DNA from: Thermodesulfobacteriales bacterium
GTDB lineage: Bacteria > Desulfobacterota > Thermodesulfobacteria > Thermodesulfobacteriales > Thermodesulfatatoraceae
NCBI GenBank assembly: GCA_026988575.1
Contig: JALSKZ010000032.1
Location: forward strand, 1-59,654
Direction: 5' to 3'
Length of the DNA: 59,654 nt
How positions within the stretch are numbered: the first letter of the stretch is position 1; the number at the start of each line of letters is the position of its first letter. The notes beneath the pieces are model-generated. The model had not been told where the DNA came from. It worked only from the letters and a program-made list of their open reading frames with translations, and made no database searches. Below are positions 8,284 through 15,723 of the stretch, piece by piece. The translations under genes were made by a program, and so were the position numbers.

Positions 8284-9297
8284 TTACAAATAAATTATTT
8301 TTTCGCCGCTCAGGACAGCTATTTCACCCGGATATAATATAAGGGGTTTTACTTGTCGTTTAAGGGCCTCACGCTTAAATAACCGGGGAGGTGCATCAAT
8401 AGATTCATCCCCTAGGCGGTAGGCCCCCCAGTGGATAGGCAAAGTCCACCGGGCCCCTAACTCTTGGGCTACTAAGACTGCCTCTTGCGGGTTCATATGA
8501 AAGGGGGCCATGAGCCAGCGAGGCAAAAAGGCCCCGCAGGGGAGTAAAGCCAGATCAAAAGGGCCAAAATGGGCTCCTATTTCGCGAAAACCAAAGTAAT
8601 AGCCGGTATCACCCCCAAAAAATAGCTTAAATCCCGGGACTTCTACCAGATAGCCACACCACAGGGCCAGATTAGTATCCAGAAGGCCTCTTTTGGACCA
8701 GTGCTGTACAGGAAGGGCGATTATACGCACTCCGTGGATAATTTGTTCATCAAACCAGTCAAGCTCTAATATATTGTTTTTGCCCCAAAAATAGCGAGAC
8801 GTGCCCAGAGGTACGATTATTTTTGGGTCTCCCCTCAGGCGGGCAAGGGCTCGACGACTCAAATGGTCTCTGTGGGCATGGCTTATCAACACTAGGTCTG
8901 GGGGAGGAAGTCTTTCGGGGGAAATAGGGGGAGGGGTTAGGCGCTTTACTACACCAGCAATGTTTTCAAATATGGGATCAAAAAGGATGTTCTTACCCTC
9001 TAGACGAAGCCAAACCGTACCATGCCCAAGAAAGCTTACAAGTGGCCCCTCATGGGTGCCCAGGAGCTCCGGATCGGGCCTGTATACCGGAACAATGCTG
9101 CGTTGACGTTCGCGTACATGGGAGATCTTCCACTTGATAATTTCACGGAGCACAGGGGCCTCTTGAGACAACCAGGGATTGATAAAGCCCCGTCTAGTAT
9201 GGTGCCGACGGTCTTTTGCCAGCTCTAACAGACTATATTGGCCTGCGTTTATTACTTTTTTGGGACCGAAGTATTGATGGAAATATTTAATAGACAT
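8284..9297 (-). CDS. Metallo-beta-lactamase-fold hydrolase (UlaG/NAPE-PLD-like)
   Basis: 337 residues. The N-terminal part leads into a beta-lactamase-fold core that starts LVSFLGHGTVWLRLEG, with the metal site motif SHAHRDHLS in the middle and further His and Asp residues in LPVQHWSKRG, FFGGDTGYY and LPIHWGAYRLG. This arrangement is that of the MBL subgroup containing N-acyl-phosphatidylethanolamine phospholipase D and UlaG-like lactonases. There is no clear signal peptide, so it is probably cytoplasmic. It is a single gene with its own promoter and runs convergently into the selC-like tRNA, ending 3 bases away from it. The substrate cannot be predicted. Confidence 0.82.
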   Translation of the reverse strand: MSIKYFHQYFGPKKVINAGQYSLLELAKDRRHHTRRGFINPWLSQEAPVLREIIKWKISHVRERQRSIVPVYRPDPELLGTHEGPLVSFLGHGTVWLRLEGKNILFDPIFENIAGVVKRLTPPPISPERLPPPDLVLISHAHRDHLSRRALARLRGDPKIIVPLGTSRYFWGKNNILELDWFDEQIIHGVRIIALPVQHWSKRGLLDTNLALWCGYLVEVPGFKLFFGGDTGYYFGFREIGAHFGPFDLALLPCGAFLPRWLMAPFHMNPQEAVLVAQELGARWTLPIHWGAYRLGDESIDAPPRLFKREALKRQVKPLILYPGEIAVLSGEKIIYL

Positions 9298-9380
9298 GGA
9301 GAAAATTTAACCTGAATTACCTCTCCAGCATATATTTTGGGCCTCATAAATTGTAATTTTTTGCACTCTTTCAGTCTTTA

Positions 9381-9410
9381 ATTTTAAAGATCTCGTTAGA
9401 TCCATGCCAA
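9381..9410 (-). promoter_or_regulatory. Promoter of the MBL-fold hydrolase gene
   Basis: On the minus strand TTGGCA (9410-9405, 5 of 6 to consensus) is separated by 18 bases from TAAAAT (9386-9381, 5 of 6). Transcription from about 9375 would give a leader of roughly 80 bases before the ATG at 9297. Confidence 0.55.
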
Positions 9411-9414
9411 ATGC

Positions 9415-9452
9415 TAAGAAAATCAAAAGATGTTAAGAAAATCAAAAGATGT
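9415..9452. repeat. Tandem direct repeat, 2 x 19 bp
   Basis: The 19-mer TAAGAAAATCAAAAGATGT occurs twice head to tail (9415-9433 and 9434-9452) without a mismatch. It sits directly upstream of the -35 hexamer of the hydrolase promoter, the position of an UP element or activator site. Confidence 0.9.
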
Positions 9453-9591
9453 AAAAGTAGCAAATATGGGGCCATGAAAAGGCCTTAGGCAAGAGTTTAT
9501 TCGTGTAGTTGGGGCTAGGTTTACTTTCCCTAGGCGTTAAAGGGCTTCCTATAAGCAGCCAAAAGGGCAGAGTCCTTAGCCAGATAAGCGG

Positions 9592-9620
9592 TTGACAGGG
9601 GGCGTATTTCAGGTTATCAA
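9592..9620 (+). promoter_or_regulatory. Promoter of tRNA-Ala
   Basis: A perfect TTGACA (9592-9597), a 17-base spacer and TATCAA (9615-9620). The predicted start of transcription lies about 7 bases before the mature 5' end of the tRNA. Confidence 0.7.
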
Positions 9621-9633
9621 AGGGGAAAAACAA

Positions 9634-9709
9634 GGGGCCGTAGCTCAGTTGGGAGAGCGCGTGAATGGCATTCACGAGGTCGAGGGTTCGAGTCCCTCCG
9701 GCTCCACCA
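9634..9709 (+). tRNA. tRNA-Ala (anticodon GGC)
   Basis: Canonical cloverleaf: acceptor GGGGCCG pairs with CGGCTCC (one G-U), anticodon stem CGTGA/TCACG with loop ATGGCAT and anticodon GGC at 9667-9669, T loop TTCGAGT. Discriminator A and CCA are encoded in the DNA (9706-9709). Confidence 0.97.
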
Positions 9710-9732
9710 GAATGGTGAGGCTTTAAAAATAT

Positions 9733-9933
9733 ATGTCCCGCCCAGAAGTGGTGAAAAATCTCAATCAAGATCGTCAAACAGCGCGTTTATCCCAAAAAGA
9801 CGAATTGGTCTTAAAGGTTACCAAAGAAATCGTCATTAAATTTATAGAAATGGGTCGTTGTTCCCCGGCTTCCTTTGAAGAGGTCTTTCGTTTGGTTTTT
9901 TGTACCATCAAAAATACTATTCAAGAAGATTAG
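9733..9933 (+). CDS. Small conserved protein of unknown function
   Basis: 66 residues, no signal peptide or membrane segment, mostly predicted helical, with the segment LSQKDELVLKVTKEIVIKF followed by a hydrophobic C-terminal helix ending in TIKNTIQED. I recognise similar short proteins in deltaproteobacteria and relatives but no function is known to me. ATG at 9733 is preceded by a GGTGAGG about 12 bases upstream, rather far for a good ribosome-binding site. It follows tRNA-Ala by 23 bases and could be read from the same transcript; the methyltransferase gene begins 12 bases after it. Confidence 0.6.
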   Translation: MSRPEVVKNLNQDRQTARLSQKDELVLKVTKEIVIKFIEMGRCSPASFEEVFRLVFCTIKNTIQED

Positions 9934-9945
9934 TCCCTTTGGGCC

Positions 9946-10449
9946 GTGTTACTGGGTAAGGCCTGTTTTGACCTCCAAGGATTTTCCCTGGTGGCTATAT
10001 TTGATGCAAAAGGAAGGCTTTGGCACCTTCAATTCGGTCTTCATCCTGCGCCGGTTTTCTTGAAGCGTTTGAAGAAAAAAGATTTTCCTTGGATAATCCC
10101 CCCTGAACTGCTTTTCTCTCTTAAAGAAGCGCTGTGTCAATACTTTGAGCAGCAGGCCCCCTTTGTTTCTTTCCCTTATTTCTTGCTGGCTACCAGCTTT
10201 GAACGAAAAGTGCTTCAGGTAGTGCGTCAAATTCCTTACGGCCAGGTTCGTACTTACCGTTGGGTTGCTCAACAATTAGGCCAACCCGGGGCTGTAAGGG
10301 CGGTGGGCCAGGCCTTGGCTAGGAATCCACTGCCTTTACTGTTTCCGTGCCATCGGGTGATAGGCAAAAAAGACCTCGGGGGATTTTCAGCCGGCATTCT
10401 GCTCAAAAAACGCCTTTTAAGGGGAGAAGGTCTTCTCTTTGACTCTTAG
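9946..10449 (+). CDS. ogt: Methylated-DNA--protein-cysteine S-methyltransferase
   Basis: 167 residues. Suicidal repair of O6-alkylguanine in DNA. The C-terminal half has the DNA-binding helix region (YRWVAQQLGQPGAVRAVGQA) and the active-site PCHRV motif with its acceptor Cys, followed by GGFSAG, all standard for Ogt/MGMT. The N-terminal ribonuclease-like domain is short but complete. The GTG start at 9946 is the most upstream in frame; no strong Shine-Dalgarno is seen, so the exact start is uncertain. The gene ends about 95 bases before the flagellar sigma-54 promoter. Confidence 0.9.
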   Translation: MLLGKACFDLQGFSLVAIFDAKGRLWHLQFGLHPAPVFLKRLKKKDFPWIIPPELLFSLKEALCQYFEQQAPFVSFPYFLLATSFERKVLQVVRQIPYGQVRTYRWVAQQLGQPGAVRAVGQALARNPLPLLFPCHRVIGKKDLGGFSAGILLKKRLLRGEGLLFDS

Positions 10450-10543
10450 TTGAGGCTTGTCAAAAGCTTGACACCCCCTTTGAAACCCTTTGGTAAAGCA
10501 GTCTTTTACGCCTCTTTTGATCTAAAAACGATCTGTATTTGTC

Positions 10544-10559
10544 TGGCATTTACCTTGCA
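10544..10559 (+). promoter_or_regulatory. Sigma-54 (-24/-12) promoter of the flagellar operon
   Basis: TGGCATTTACCTTGCA matches the sigma-54 consensus TGGCAC-N5-TTGCA with the GG and GC elements at exactly the required spacing. Transcription would begin near 10571, just upstream of the Shine-Dalgarno and ATG of fliL. This is seen in the sequence; use of sigma-54 for class II flagellar genes is known in many Gram-negative bacteria. It also decides against the longer fliL reading frame beginning at 10539, which would start inside the promoter. Confidence 0.75.
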
Positions 10560-10586
10560 AAAAGGCTCTTGCTCGAGGAGGTCCTC

Positions 10587-11066
10587 ATGGCAGAAAAGGC
10601 AGAGGCTCAAGAAAAAAAGGGTGGTGGCAAAAAAAAGCTCCTTTTCTTAATTATCATAGGGCTCGTACTTTTGGGAGGTATAGGCGGCGGGGCCTACTTC
10701 TTTTTATTTGCTAAAAGCCCCCCTCCAGAGGAAGAGGCCCCGCCTAAGCCTAAGGAGCCGGCGGTAGGGCCCTTTTTGCAACTTGATCCTTTTATTGTTA
10801 ACCTGGCTGACCCCACCGGGCAACGCTACCTCAGGGTTAAAATCACCCTAGAGTTTTATAATAACGAGGTCTACAACCAGGCCAACGAACGTATACCCCA
10901 GATCAATGACGCCATAATTATGGTCCTTTCCAGCAAGACGGTAGAAGAAGTCCTTTCTCCTGAGGGCAAAATGGAGTTGCGCATGGAGCTTTTGCGCAAA
11001 CTAAACGACTTACTAGGCCCACATTCGGTTAAAAACATCTATTTTACGCAATTTGTGGTGCAATAA
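10587..11066 (+). CDS. fliL: Flagellar basal body-associated protein FliL
   Basis: 159 residues from ATG 10587, chosen because GAGGAGG lies 5 bases upstream and the sigma-54 site lies inside any longer frame. Short basic cytoplasmic N-terminus, one transmembrane helix (LLFLIIIGLVLLGGIGGGAYF), a Pro/Glu-rich linker, then the periplasmic FliL domain that ends with the typical VKNIYFTQFVVQ. FliL surrounds the stators and stabilises torque generation. First gene of the flagellar operon; fliM begins 2 bases after its stop. Confidence 0.93.
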   Translation: MAEKAEAQEKKGGGKKKLLFLIIIGLVLLGGIGGGAYFFLFAKSPPPEEEAPPKPKEPAVGPFLQLDPFIVNLADPTGQRYLRVKITLEFYNNEVYNQANERIPQINDAIIMVLSSKTVEEVLSPEGKMELRMELLRKLNDLLGPHSVKNIYFTQFVVQ

Positions 11067-11068
11067 AT

Positions 11069-12046
11069 ATGAGCGAAATACTTTCTCAGGAAGAAATAGA
11101 CGCCTTATTGAGTGGGATCGACGAAGGGGCCGTAGACACCACACCGCAAAAGTCCCCCTATAGTGAGGAGGACATAAAACCCTTTGACTTTCGCAACTAT
11201 ACTATCGCGGCCCGTTTAAAGATGCCCGGCCTGGAGGTAGTAAACGACTATTTCGGGCGAGGGTTTCGTAGCACACTGTCTTCCATGCTCCGCGAAGTGG
11301 TAGATGTAGTGGCTTTACCCATAAAGCTGGAACGCTTTAAAGACTTTTTAAATCGTATACCAGTGCCTACTTCGCTACACCTCTTTCGCCTGGAACCATT
11401 ACGAGGCCAATGTCTTCTAAACCTGGAGAGCCGCTTGGTCTTTGCCTTTGTAGAACGTTTTTTAGGTGGTTCTGGCCGCCGGATGACCAAAGTAGAGGGA
11501 AGAGAATTCACCCCCATTGAACAACGGTTGATACGTCGGGTGATAGAGGCTGCTTTAGTGGAGCTGGAAAAGGCCTGGCGGGGCATACACCCGGTAAAAC
11601 CACAATACGTCCGCAGTGAAATCAACCCCCAATTTGCCCGGGTCCTGCAACCCGACGAAACCGTAGTGGTCTGTTCTTTTAACCTAGAATTAGAAGACCT
11701 AAGAGGCGAACTCCTCATATGCTATGGTTTGGGCACCCTGCAACCCGTAAAGGCCAAACTTTATTCTCCCTTTCAGAGCGAAGAGGACGCCGATCCTTAC
11801 TGGCGTCAACAATTAGAAGACATTATTCGCTCTGTGCTGGTGGAGTTGGTAGTCCCTTTAGGAGCAGCCACTGTCTCGGGCAAGGAAGTCCTTGAGCTCG
11901 CTGTAGACGACATCATCCAATTGGACACCCCGGTGGATGAACCCCTACCGGTATATGTACAAGGGATCAAAAAAATATTGGGCGAGCTTGGCGTTTACCG
12001 AGGGCACAAGGCCCTTAAAGTCGTAGATCTGATTAGTGAGGGATAG
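11069..12046 (+). CDS. fliM: Flagellar motor switch protein FliM
   Basis: 325 residues. C-ring switch protein that binds CheY-P and sets rotation sense. The N-terminal CheY-binding peptide is visible as LSQEEIDALLSG, followed by the CheC-like middle domain and a C-terminal SpoA domain that ends near the C-terminus. Length is standard. It is followed by fliN after 3 bases, as in most flagellar operons. Confidence 0.97.
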   Translation: MSEILSQEEIDALLSGIDEGAVDTTPQKSPYSEEDIKPFDFRNYTIAARLKMPGLEVVNDYFGRGFRSTLSSMLREVVDVVALPIKLERFKDFLNRIPVPTSLHLFRLEPLRGQCLLNLESRLVFAFVERFLGGSGRRMTKVEGREFTPIEQRLIRRVIEAALVELEKAWRGIHPVKPQYVRSEINPQFARVLQPDETVVVCSFNLELEDLRGELLICYGLGTLQPVKAKLYSPFQSEEDADPYWRQQLEDIIRSVLVELVVPLGAATVSGKEVLELAVDDIIQLDTPVDEPLPVYVQGIKKILGELGVYRGHKALKVVDLISEG

Positions 12047-12049
12047 CCT

Positions 12050-12613
12050 ATGGCAGATGAGATAAAACAGGACGAAATAGACCAACTCCTAGAAGGTAAT
12101 CAACAAGAAGTACCTAAGGAAAGCGAGCAGGAAGGGGAAAAGCCTCAAGAGGACTCTGCCCCAGAGGGAGAGGCCTCTTCTCAGGAAGGCTCCTCCTCGG
12201 AAGAGGATCTATTGGCCCAGTGGGAAGAGGCCTTAAAAGAGGCCAAGGAAGCAGAAGGACAAAAGGAAGAGGGCCCTTCGGGGACAGATGTCGCGGCCGA
12301 AAAACCCAAATTTGAGGAATTTTCCACGGATAAAGGGGGAAACGGTGCCCATCCGAGCCTCGACTTTATATTGGACATTCCGCTGGAGATTTCTGTGGAA
12401 GTAGGCCGGTCTAAAATGATCATAAACGATCTCCTCAAACTCACCCAGGGGTCCATTATAGAGCTTAACAAGCTTGCCGGAGAGCCAGCAGAGATCTATG
12501 TCAACCAGCGTCTTATGGCTCGAGGCGAAATAGTAGTAGTGAACGACCGGTTTGCCGTCCGACTCACCGAGATCATTTCACCACAAGAACGCGTAAGGCA
12601 ATTGGGATCATGA
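12050..12613 (+). CDS. fliN: Flagellar motor switch protein FliN with acidic N-terminal extension
   Basis: 187 residues, longer than the roughly 100-140 of ordinary FliN. The last 80 residues are the SpoA domain (LDIPLEISVEVGRSKM ... ITEIISPQERVRQLG). Before it comes a very acidic, Ser/Glu-rich, probably disordered stretch (about 15-95). The extreme N-terminus, DEIKQDEIDQLLEG, is a near copy of the CheY-P-binding EIDxLL peptide of FliM. Such a peptide on FliN-type proteins is known from FliY; here there is no CheC-like middle domain. Its stop overlaps the fliO start by 4 bases. Confidence 0.93.
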   Translation: MADEIKQDEIDQLLEGNQQEVPKESEQEGEKPQEDSAPEGEASSQEGSSSEEDLLAQWEEALKEAKEAEGQKEEGPSGTDVAAEKPKFEEFSTDKGGNGAHPSLDFILDIPLEISVEVGRSKMIINDLLKLTQGSIIELNKLAGEPAEIYVNQRLMARGEIVVVNDRFAVRLTEIISPQERVRQLGS

Positions 12614-12888
12614 AGGGATTGAGTGTTTATCTACAGGTACTGGGTATGGCTTTGGCCCTTTGTGGGCTTTTGCTCTTAGGGGCGTGGCTAATGCGCCGCT
12701 TGAGGGGGTTGCAAAACCAAAGGTCTTCAGAGCTTATCCAGATTAAGGGCATAAAGCCCATCAGTTATAAGGCTCACTTGGTTTTAATAGAAGTGATGGG
12801 GCACCATCTGCTCATTGGCGTAGGGGAGTCTGGACCTCGCTTGCTTTGCCAGCTGGAGGAGAAAAAAGATGCGCAAACTACTTCTTAG
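12610..12888 (+). CDS. fliO: Flagellar biosynthetic protein FliO
   Basis: 92 residues with one N-terminal membrane helix (VLGMALALCGLLLLGAWLM) and a small cytoplasmic beta domain containing HHLLIGVGE, the form typical of FliO, which helps assemble the FliP ring of the export gate. Sequence conservation of FliO is always low, so the call rests on position between fliN and fliP, size and topology. It overlaps both neighbours. Confidence 0.85.
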   Translation: MKGLSVYLQVLGMALALCGLLLLGAWLMRRLRGLQNQRSSELIQIKGIKPISYKAHLVLIEVMGHHLLIGVGESGPRLLCQLEEKKDAQTTS

Positions 12889-13612
12889 TACATCTTTTTT
12901 GTTGGTCCCCCAACAGGTCTGGGCGGTAACCATCCCTACGGTAAAAGTGGGTCTTACTAATACCAACAATCCCCATCAGGTAGCGGCGGCCTTACAGATA
13001 CTGCTCCTTTTGACGGTGCTATCGGTGGCCCCGGCCCTACTCCTTATGGTCACTTCCTTTACCCGCTTGGCGGTGGTCTTTTCCCTCCTCCGCCATGCCT
13101 TGGGTACCCAGCAAACCCCACCAACCCAAATACTTTTGGCTTTGGCCCTCTTTCTTACGTTTTTTATCATGTCTCCGGTCTTTTCCAGGGCCTATAACCA
13201 GGGGATTAAACCCTATTTAGATGGTGAGATAGACGAGTATGAACTCTTTCAATCGGTAAGTAAACCCTTTAAGGAATTTATGCTCCATAATACCCGGGAA
13301 AAAGATCTGGCCCTTATGGTCAAGCTCTCCGGGGAAAAACGTCCTCTCACCCCTGAGGATGTAAGTATGGTGAGCCTTATCCCGGCTTTTATGATAAGCG
13401 AACTGCGTACGGCTTTTGAGATAGGTTTTCTCCTTTATATCCCCTTTCTCATCATAGATATGGTGGTGGCCAGTGTGCTCTTGTCCATGGGCATGATGAT
13501 GTTACCCCCGGTGATGGTCTCTCTGCCTCTCAAATTACTGCTTTTTGTCTTGGTAGACGGTTGGAATATCTTGATTGGTTCTTTGGTACGTAGTTTTGGG
13601 ATAGGAGGTTGA
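12869..13612 (+). CDS. fliP: Flagellar type III export protein FliP
   Basis: 247 residues. Cleavable-type signal sequence at the N-terminus (KLLLSTSFLLVPQQVWA), then the FliP core with conserved blocks LLMVTSFTRLAVVFSLLR, GTQQTPPTQIL and MGMMMLPPVMVSLP, forming the pentameric export gate with FliQ and FliR. The start lies 20 bases inside fliO, a common coupling. Ends 1 base before fliQ. Confidence 0.97.
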   Translation: MRKLLLSTSFLLVPQQVWAVTIPTVKVGLTNTNNPHQVAAALQILLLLTVLSVAPALLLMVTSFTRLAVVFSLLRHALGTQQTPPTQILLALALFLTFFIMSPVFSRAYNQGIKPYLDGEIDEYELFQSVSKPFKEFMLHNTREKDLALMVKLSGEKRPLTPEDVSMVSLIPAFMISELRTAFEIGFLLYIPFLIIDMVVASVLLSMGMMMLPPVMVSLPLKLLLFVLVDGWNILIGSLVRSFGIGG

Positions 13613-13613
13613 G

Positions 13614-13883
13614 ATGACCGAGACTACAGTGGTGGGACTAGCTAGACAGGCTGTAGAGCTAACGCTTCTTATTTCCATGCCCATGTTACTGACAGGCCTG
13701 ATTATCGGGCTCATAGTGAGTATATTTCAGGCCGTAACGCAAATCCAAGAAATGACCCTTACCTTTGTGCCCAAAATAGTAGCTGTGTTCCTGGCCCTTT
13801 TGCTCTCTTTTCCTTGGATGATGCACAAGCTATTGGCCTTTACCCAACAGCTGATTTTGGGGATTCCGGGGTACATAAAATGA
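13614..13883 (+). CDS. fliQ: Flagellar type III export protein FliQ
   Basis: 89 residues with two membrane helices and the family block LIVSIFQAVTQIQEMTLTFVP. Component of the helical export gate. The stop overlaps the fliR ATG (ATGA). Confidence 0.97.
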   Translation: MTETTVVGLARQAVELTLLISMPMLLTGLIIGLIVSIFQAVTQIQEMTLTFVPKIVAVFLALLLSFPWMMHKLLAFTQQLILGIPGYIK

Positions 13884-14662
13884 CCGATCTTTACACCTAT
13901 TTATGGACAAACGCGGCTGCCTTTTCGCTGGTTCTGGTGCGGGTAAGTACGCTCTTTTTCTTTTTACCTATTTTTGGAGTAATTACTCCCTTTCCCATAA
14001 AGGCGGGGATATGCCTTGTTTTGACCTTAATATTTACCCCTTTGGTGGTTGGTCGAGTCTCTATGCCTACAGATATTTGGAATTTCTTTTTGCTCTTGGT
14101 TCCCGAGGCCCTTTTGGGGATGAGTATGGGCCTTTTAGTCCGGATTATATTTGCTGGTGTACAGCTTGGCGGACAACTGCTTGGTTTTCAGATGGGTTTT
14201 GGAGTGGCGGAAGTGATCGACCCGGTTACCGGGGCCCAGGCACCGGTGCTTTCGCAGATGGCCTATCTCATAACCCTTTTGCTCTTTCTAGTCTTAAATA
14301 TTCACCATTATTTTTTACTGGCTCTAGGGGAAGGTTTTAGACTTTTGCCCCCGGGTTTACTCAAACTGTCTCCCTCTTTCTTTTTAGAATTGGCTCGCCA
14401 GGGAGAAATATTATTTCGCTTATCTTTACGTATTTTGGCCCCGGTACTGGCTATTCTTCTGCTGCTACAAATTGCCTTTGGCATAATTTGTCGTTTTGTG
14501 CCCCAGATCAACATAATGATCGTGAGTTTCCCCTTAACTATCGGGGTAGGGCTGTTCTTTTTTGGCCTCACTCTAGAGTTGCTCGGTAAGGTCTTAAATC
14601 CGGCCTTTGGTAGGGCTGTAGAACAGTTGCCCTACGTGCTTAAGGCCTTTGGAGGCGGTTAG
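13880..14662 (+). CDS. fliR: Flagellar type III export protein FliR
   Basis: 260 residues from ATG 13880, which overlaps the fliQ stop; a longer frame from 13814 would run inside fliQ and is not needed. Polytopic membrane protein with the FliR blocks LVLVRVSTLFFFLPIFG, QLGGQLLGFQMGFGVAEVIDP and the late VPQINIMIVSFPL. Completes the FliPQR gate. Its stop overlaps the GTG start of flhB. Confidence 0.96.
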   Translation: MTDLYTYLWTNAAAFSLVLVRVSTLFFFLPIFGVITPFPIKAGICLVLTLIFTPLVVGRVSMPTDIWNFFLLLVPEALLGMSMGLLVRIIFAGVQLGGQLLGFQMGFGVAEVIDPVTGAQAPVLSQMAYLITLLLFLVLNIHHYFLLALGEGFRLLPPGLLKLSPSFFLELARQGEILFRLSLRILAPVLAILLLLQIAFGIICRFVPQINIMIVSFPLTIGVGLFFFGLTLELLGKVLNPAFGRAVEQLPYVLKAFGGG

Positions 14663-15723
14663 TGGCTGAGGAATCTTTGCAGGAAAAGACAGAAGAGCCT
14701 ACGCCGCGAAGACGTGAAGAGGCACGAAAGCGCGGTCAGGTGGCCAAAAGCCGCGAAATAGCCGCGGTGGCCGTGCTGTCAGGGGGGCTTTTCTCTTTTC
14801 TCCTGGCCGGAGGATTTATTTATACTCAGCTGGTTCACAATATGATCTACTTCTTACGGTTGCCTTATTTGAACTTTGACCTCCAGCTGGTTCAAAATAT
14901 TCTCTATACGGCTAGTAAATTTGCCCTCTTGGCCTTGCTCCCGGTAGTGGCTGCGGTCACCATAGCCTCTTTCCTTTCCCTATTTTTGCAGGTCCAAGGA
15001 GTGGTGGCCTGGGAAGCCCTAAGTCCCAAAGGGGAGCGCATAAACCCTCTTGAAGGTTTCAAACGGCTATTTTCCATCCCTTCTTTTGTGGAACTTATTA
15101 AGTCCCTCTTGAAGATCATTTTAATCTCCTTTGTGGCTTATTTAGTAATCAAAAAAGACGAGACCAAGGTACTCTTACTCCTAGATGAATCTGTGGAACA
15201 GATAGCTCGAGAAATCTTCATTTACGCCCGCGTGCTCGTTTCAAAGACCATCATAGCTCTCTTAGCCCTTGCGGTCCTGGACTTTATTTTCCAGCGTTGG
15301 GAAACGGAACGCCACCTCCGTATGAGTCGTGAAGAGCTGAAAGAAGAGCTAAAGCAAACCGAAGGAGATCCATGGGTTAAGGCCCGCATCAGGCAAATAC
15401 AGAGGGCTATGGCCCAGAAACGCATGATGGCCGAAGTACCCAAGGCCGACGTGATCATCACCAATCCTCAGCACCTGGCGGTGGCCCTAAAATACGAATT
15501 GGGTGAAATGCCGGCTCCCCAGGTAGTGGCCAAGGGAGCGGACTATATAGCCCAGCGTATTCGGGAAATTGCCCAAAAAAACAATGTTCCTGTGGTGGAA
15601 AATCCACCTTTGGCCCGGGCCCTTTACCAGGTAGAGGTGGGAGAATTCATTCCTGCCGAACTCTATCAGGCCGTGGCCGAAGTACTGGCTTACGTTTACA
15701 AGCTCAAAGGGAAGGTACATTAA
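14662..15723 (+). CDS. flhB: Flagellar export switch protein FlhB
   Basis: 353 residues. N-terminal EKTEEPTPRRREEARKRGQV is the FlhB signature, followed by four membrane helices and the cytoplasmic domain. FlhB cleaves itself between Asn and Pro of an NPTH motif to switch export from rod/hook to filament substrates. Here residues 268-271 read NPQH: the scissile Asn-Pro and the His remain but Thr is Gln. Start GTG at 14662 overlaps the fliR stop. Four bases separate the end from flhA. Confidence 0.96.
   Translation: MAEESLQEKTEEPTPRRREEARKRGQVAKSREIAAVAVLSGGLFSFLLAGGFIYTQLVHNMIYFLRLPYLNFDLQLVQNILYTASKFALLALLPVVAAVTIASFLSLFLQVQGVVAWEALSPKGERINPLEGFKRLFSIPSFVELIKSLLKIILISFVAYLVIKKDETKVLLLLDESVEQIAREIFIYARVLVSKTIIALLALAVLDFIFQRWETERHLRMSREELKEELKQTEGDPWVKARIRQIQRAMAQKRMMAEVPKADVIITNPQHLAVALKYELGEMPAPQVVAKGADYIAQRIREIAQKNNVPVVENPPLARALYQVEVGEFIPAELYQAVAEVLAYVYKLKGKVH

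Larger units (their letters stand above)
9298..9633. other. 336-base gene-free stretch with two divergent promoters and a tandem repeat
   Basis: No credible coding region. It holds the promoter of the minus-strand hydrolase gene, a two-copy 19-base tandem repeat and the promoter of tRNA-Ala, each listed separately. I see no further conserved RNA fold between 9453 and 9590, although the sequence is rich in short G/C runs. Confidence 0.6.

Noticed and set aside
9442-9777. Minus-strand open frame across tRNA-Ala
   Set aside because: It reads through the complement of the tRNA gene; such frames are a well-known artefact of tRNA loci.
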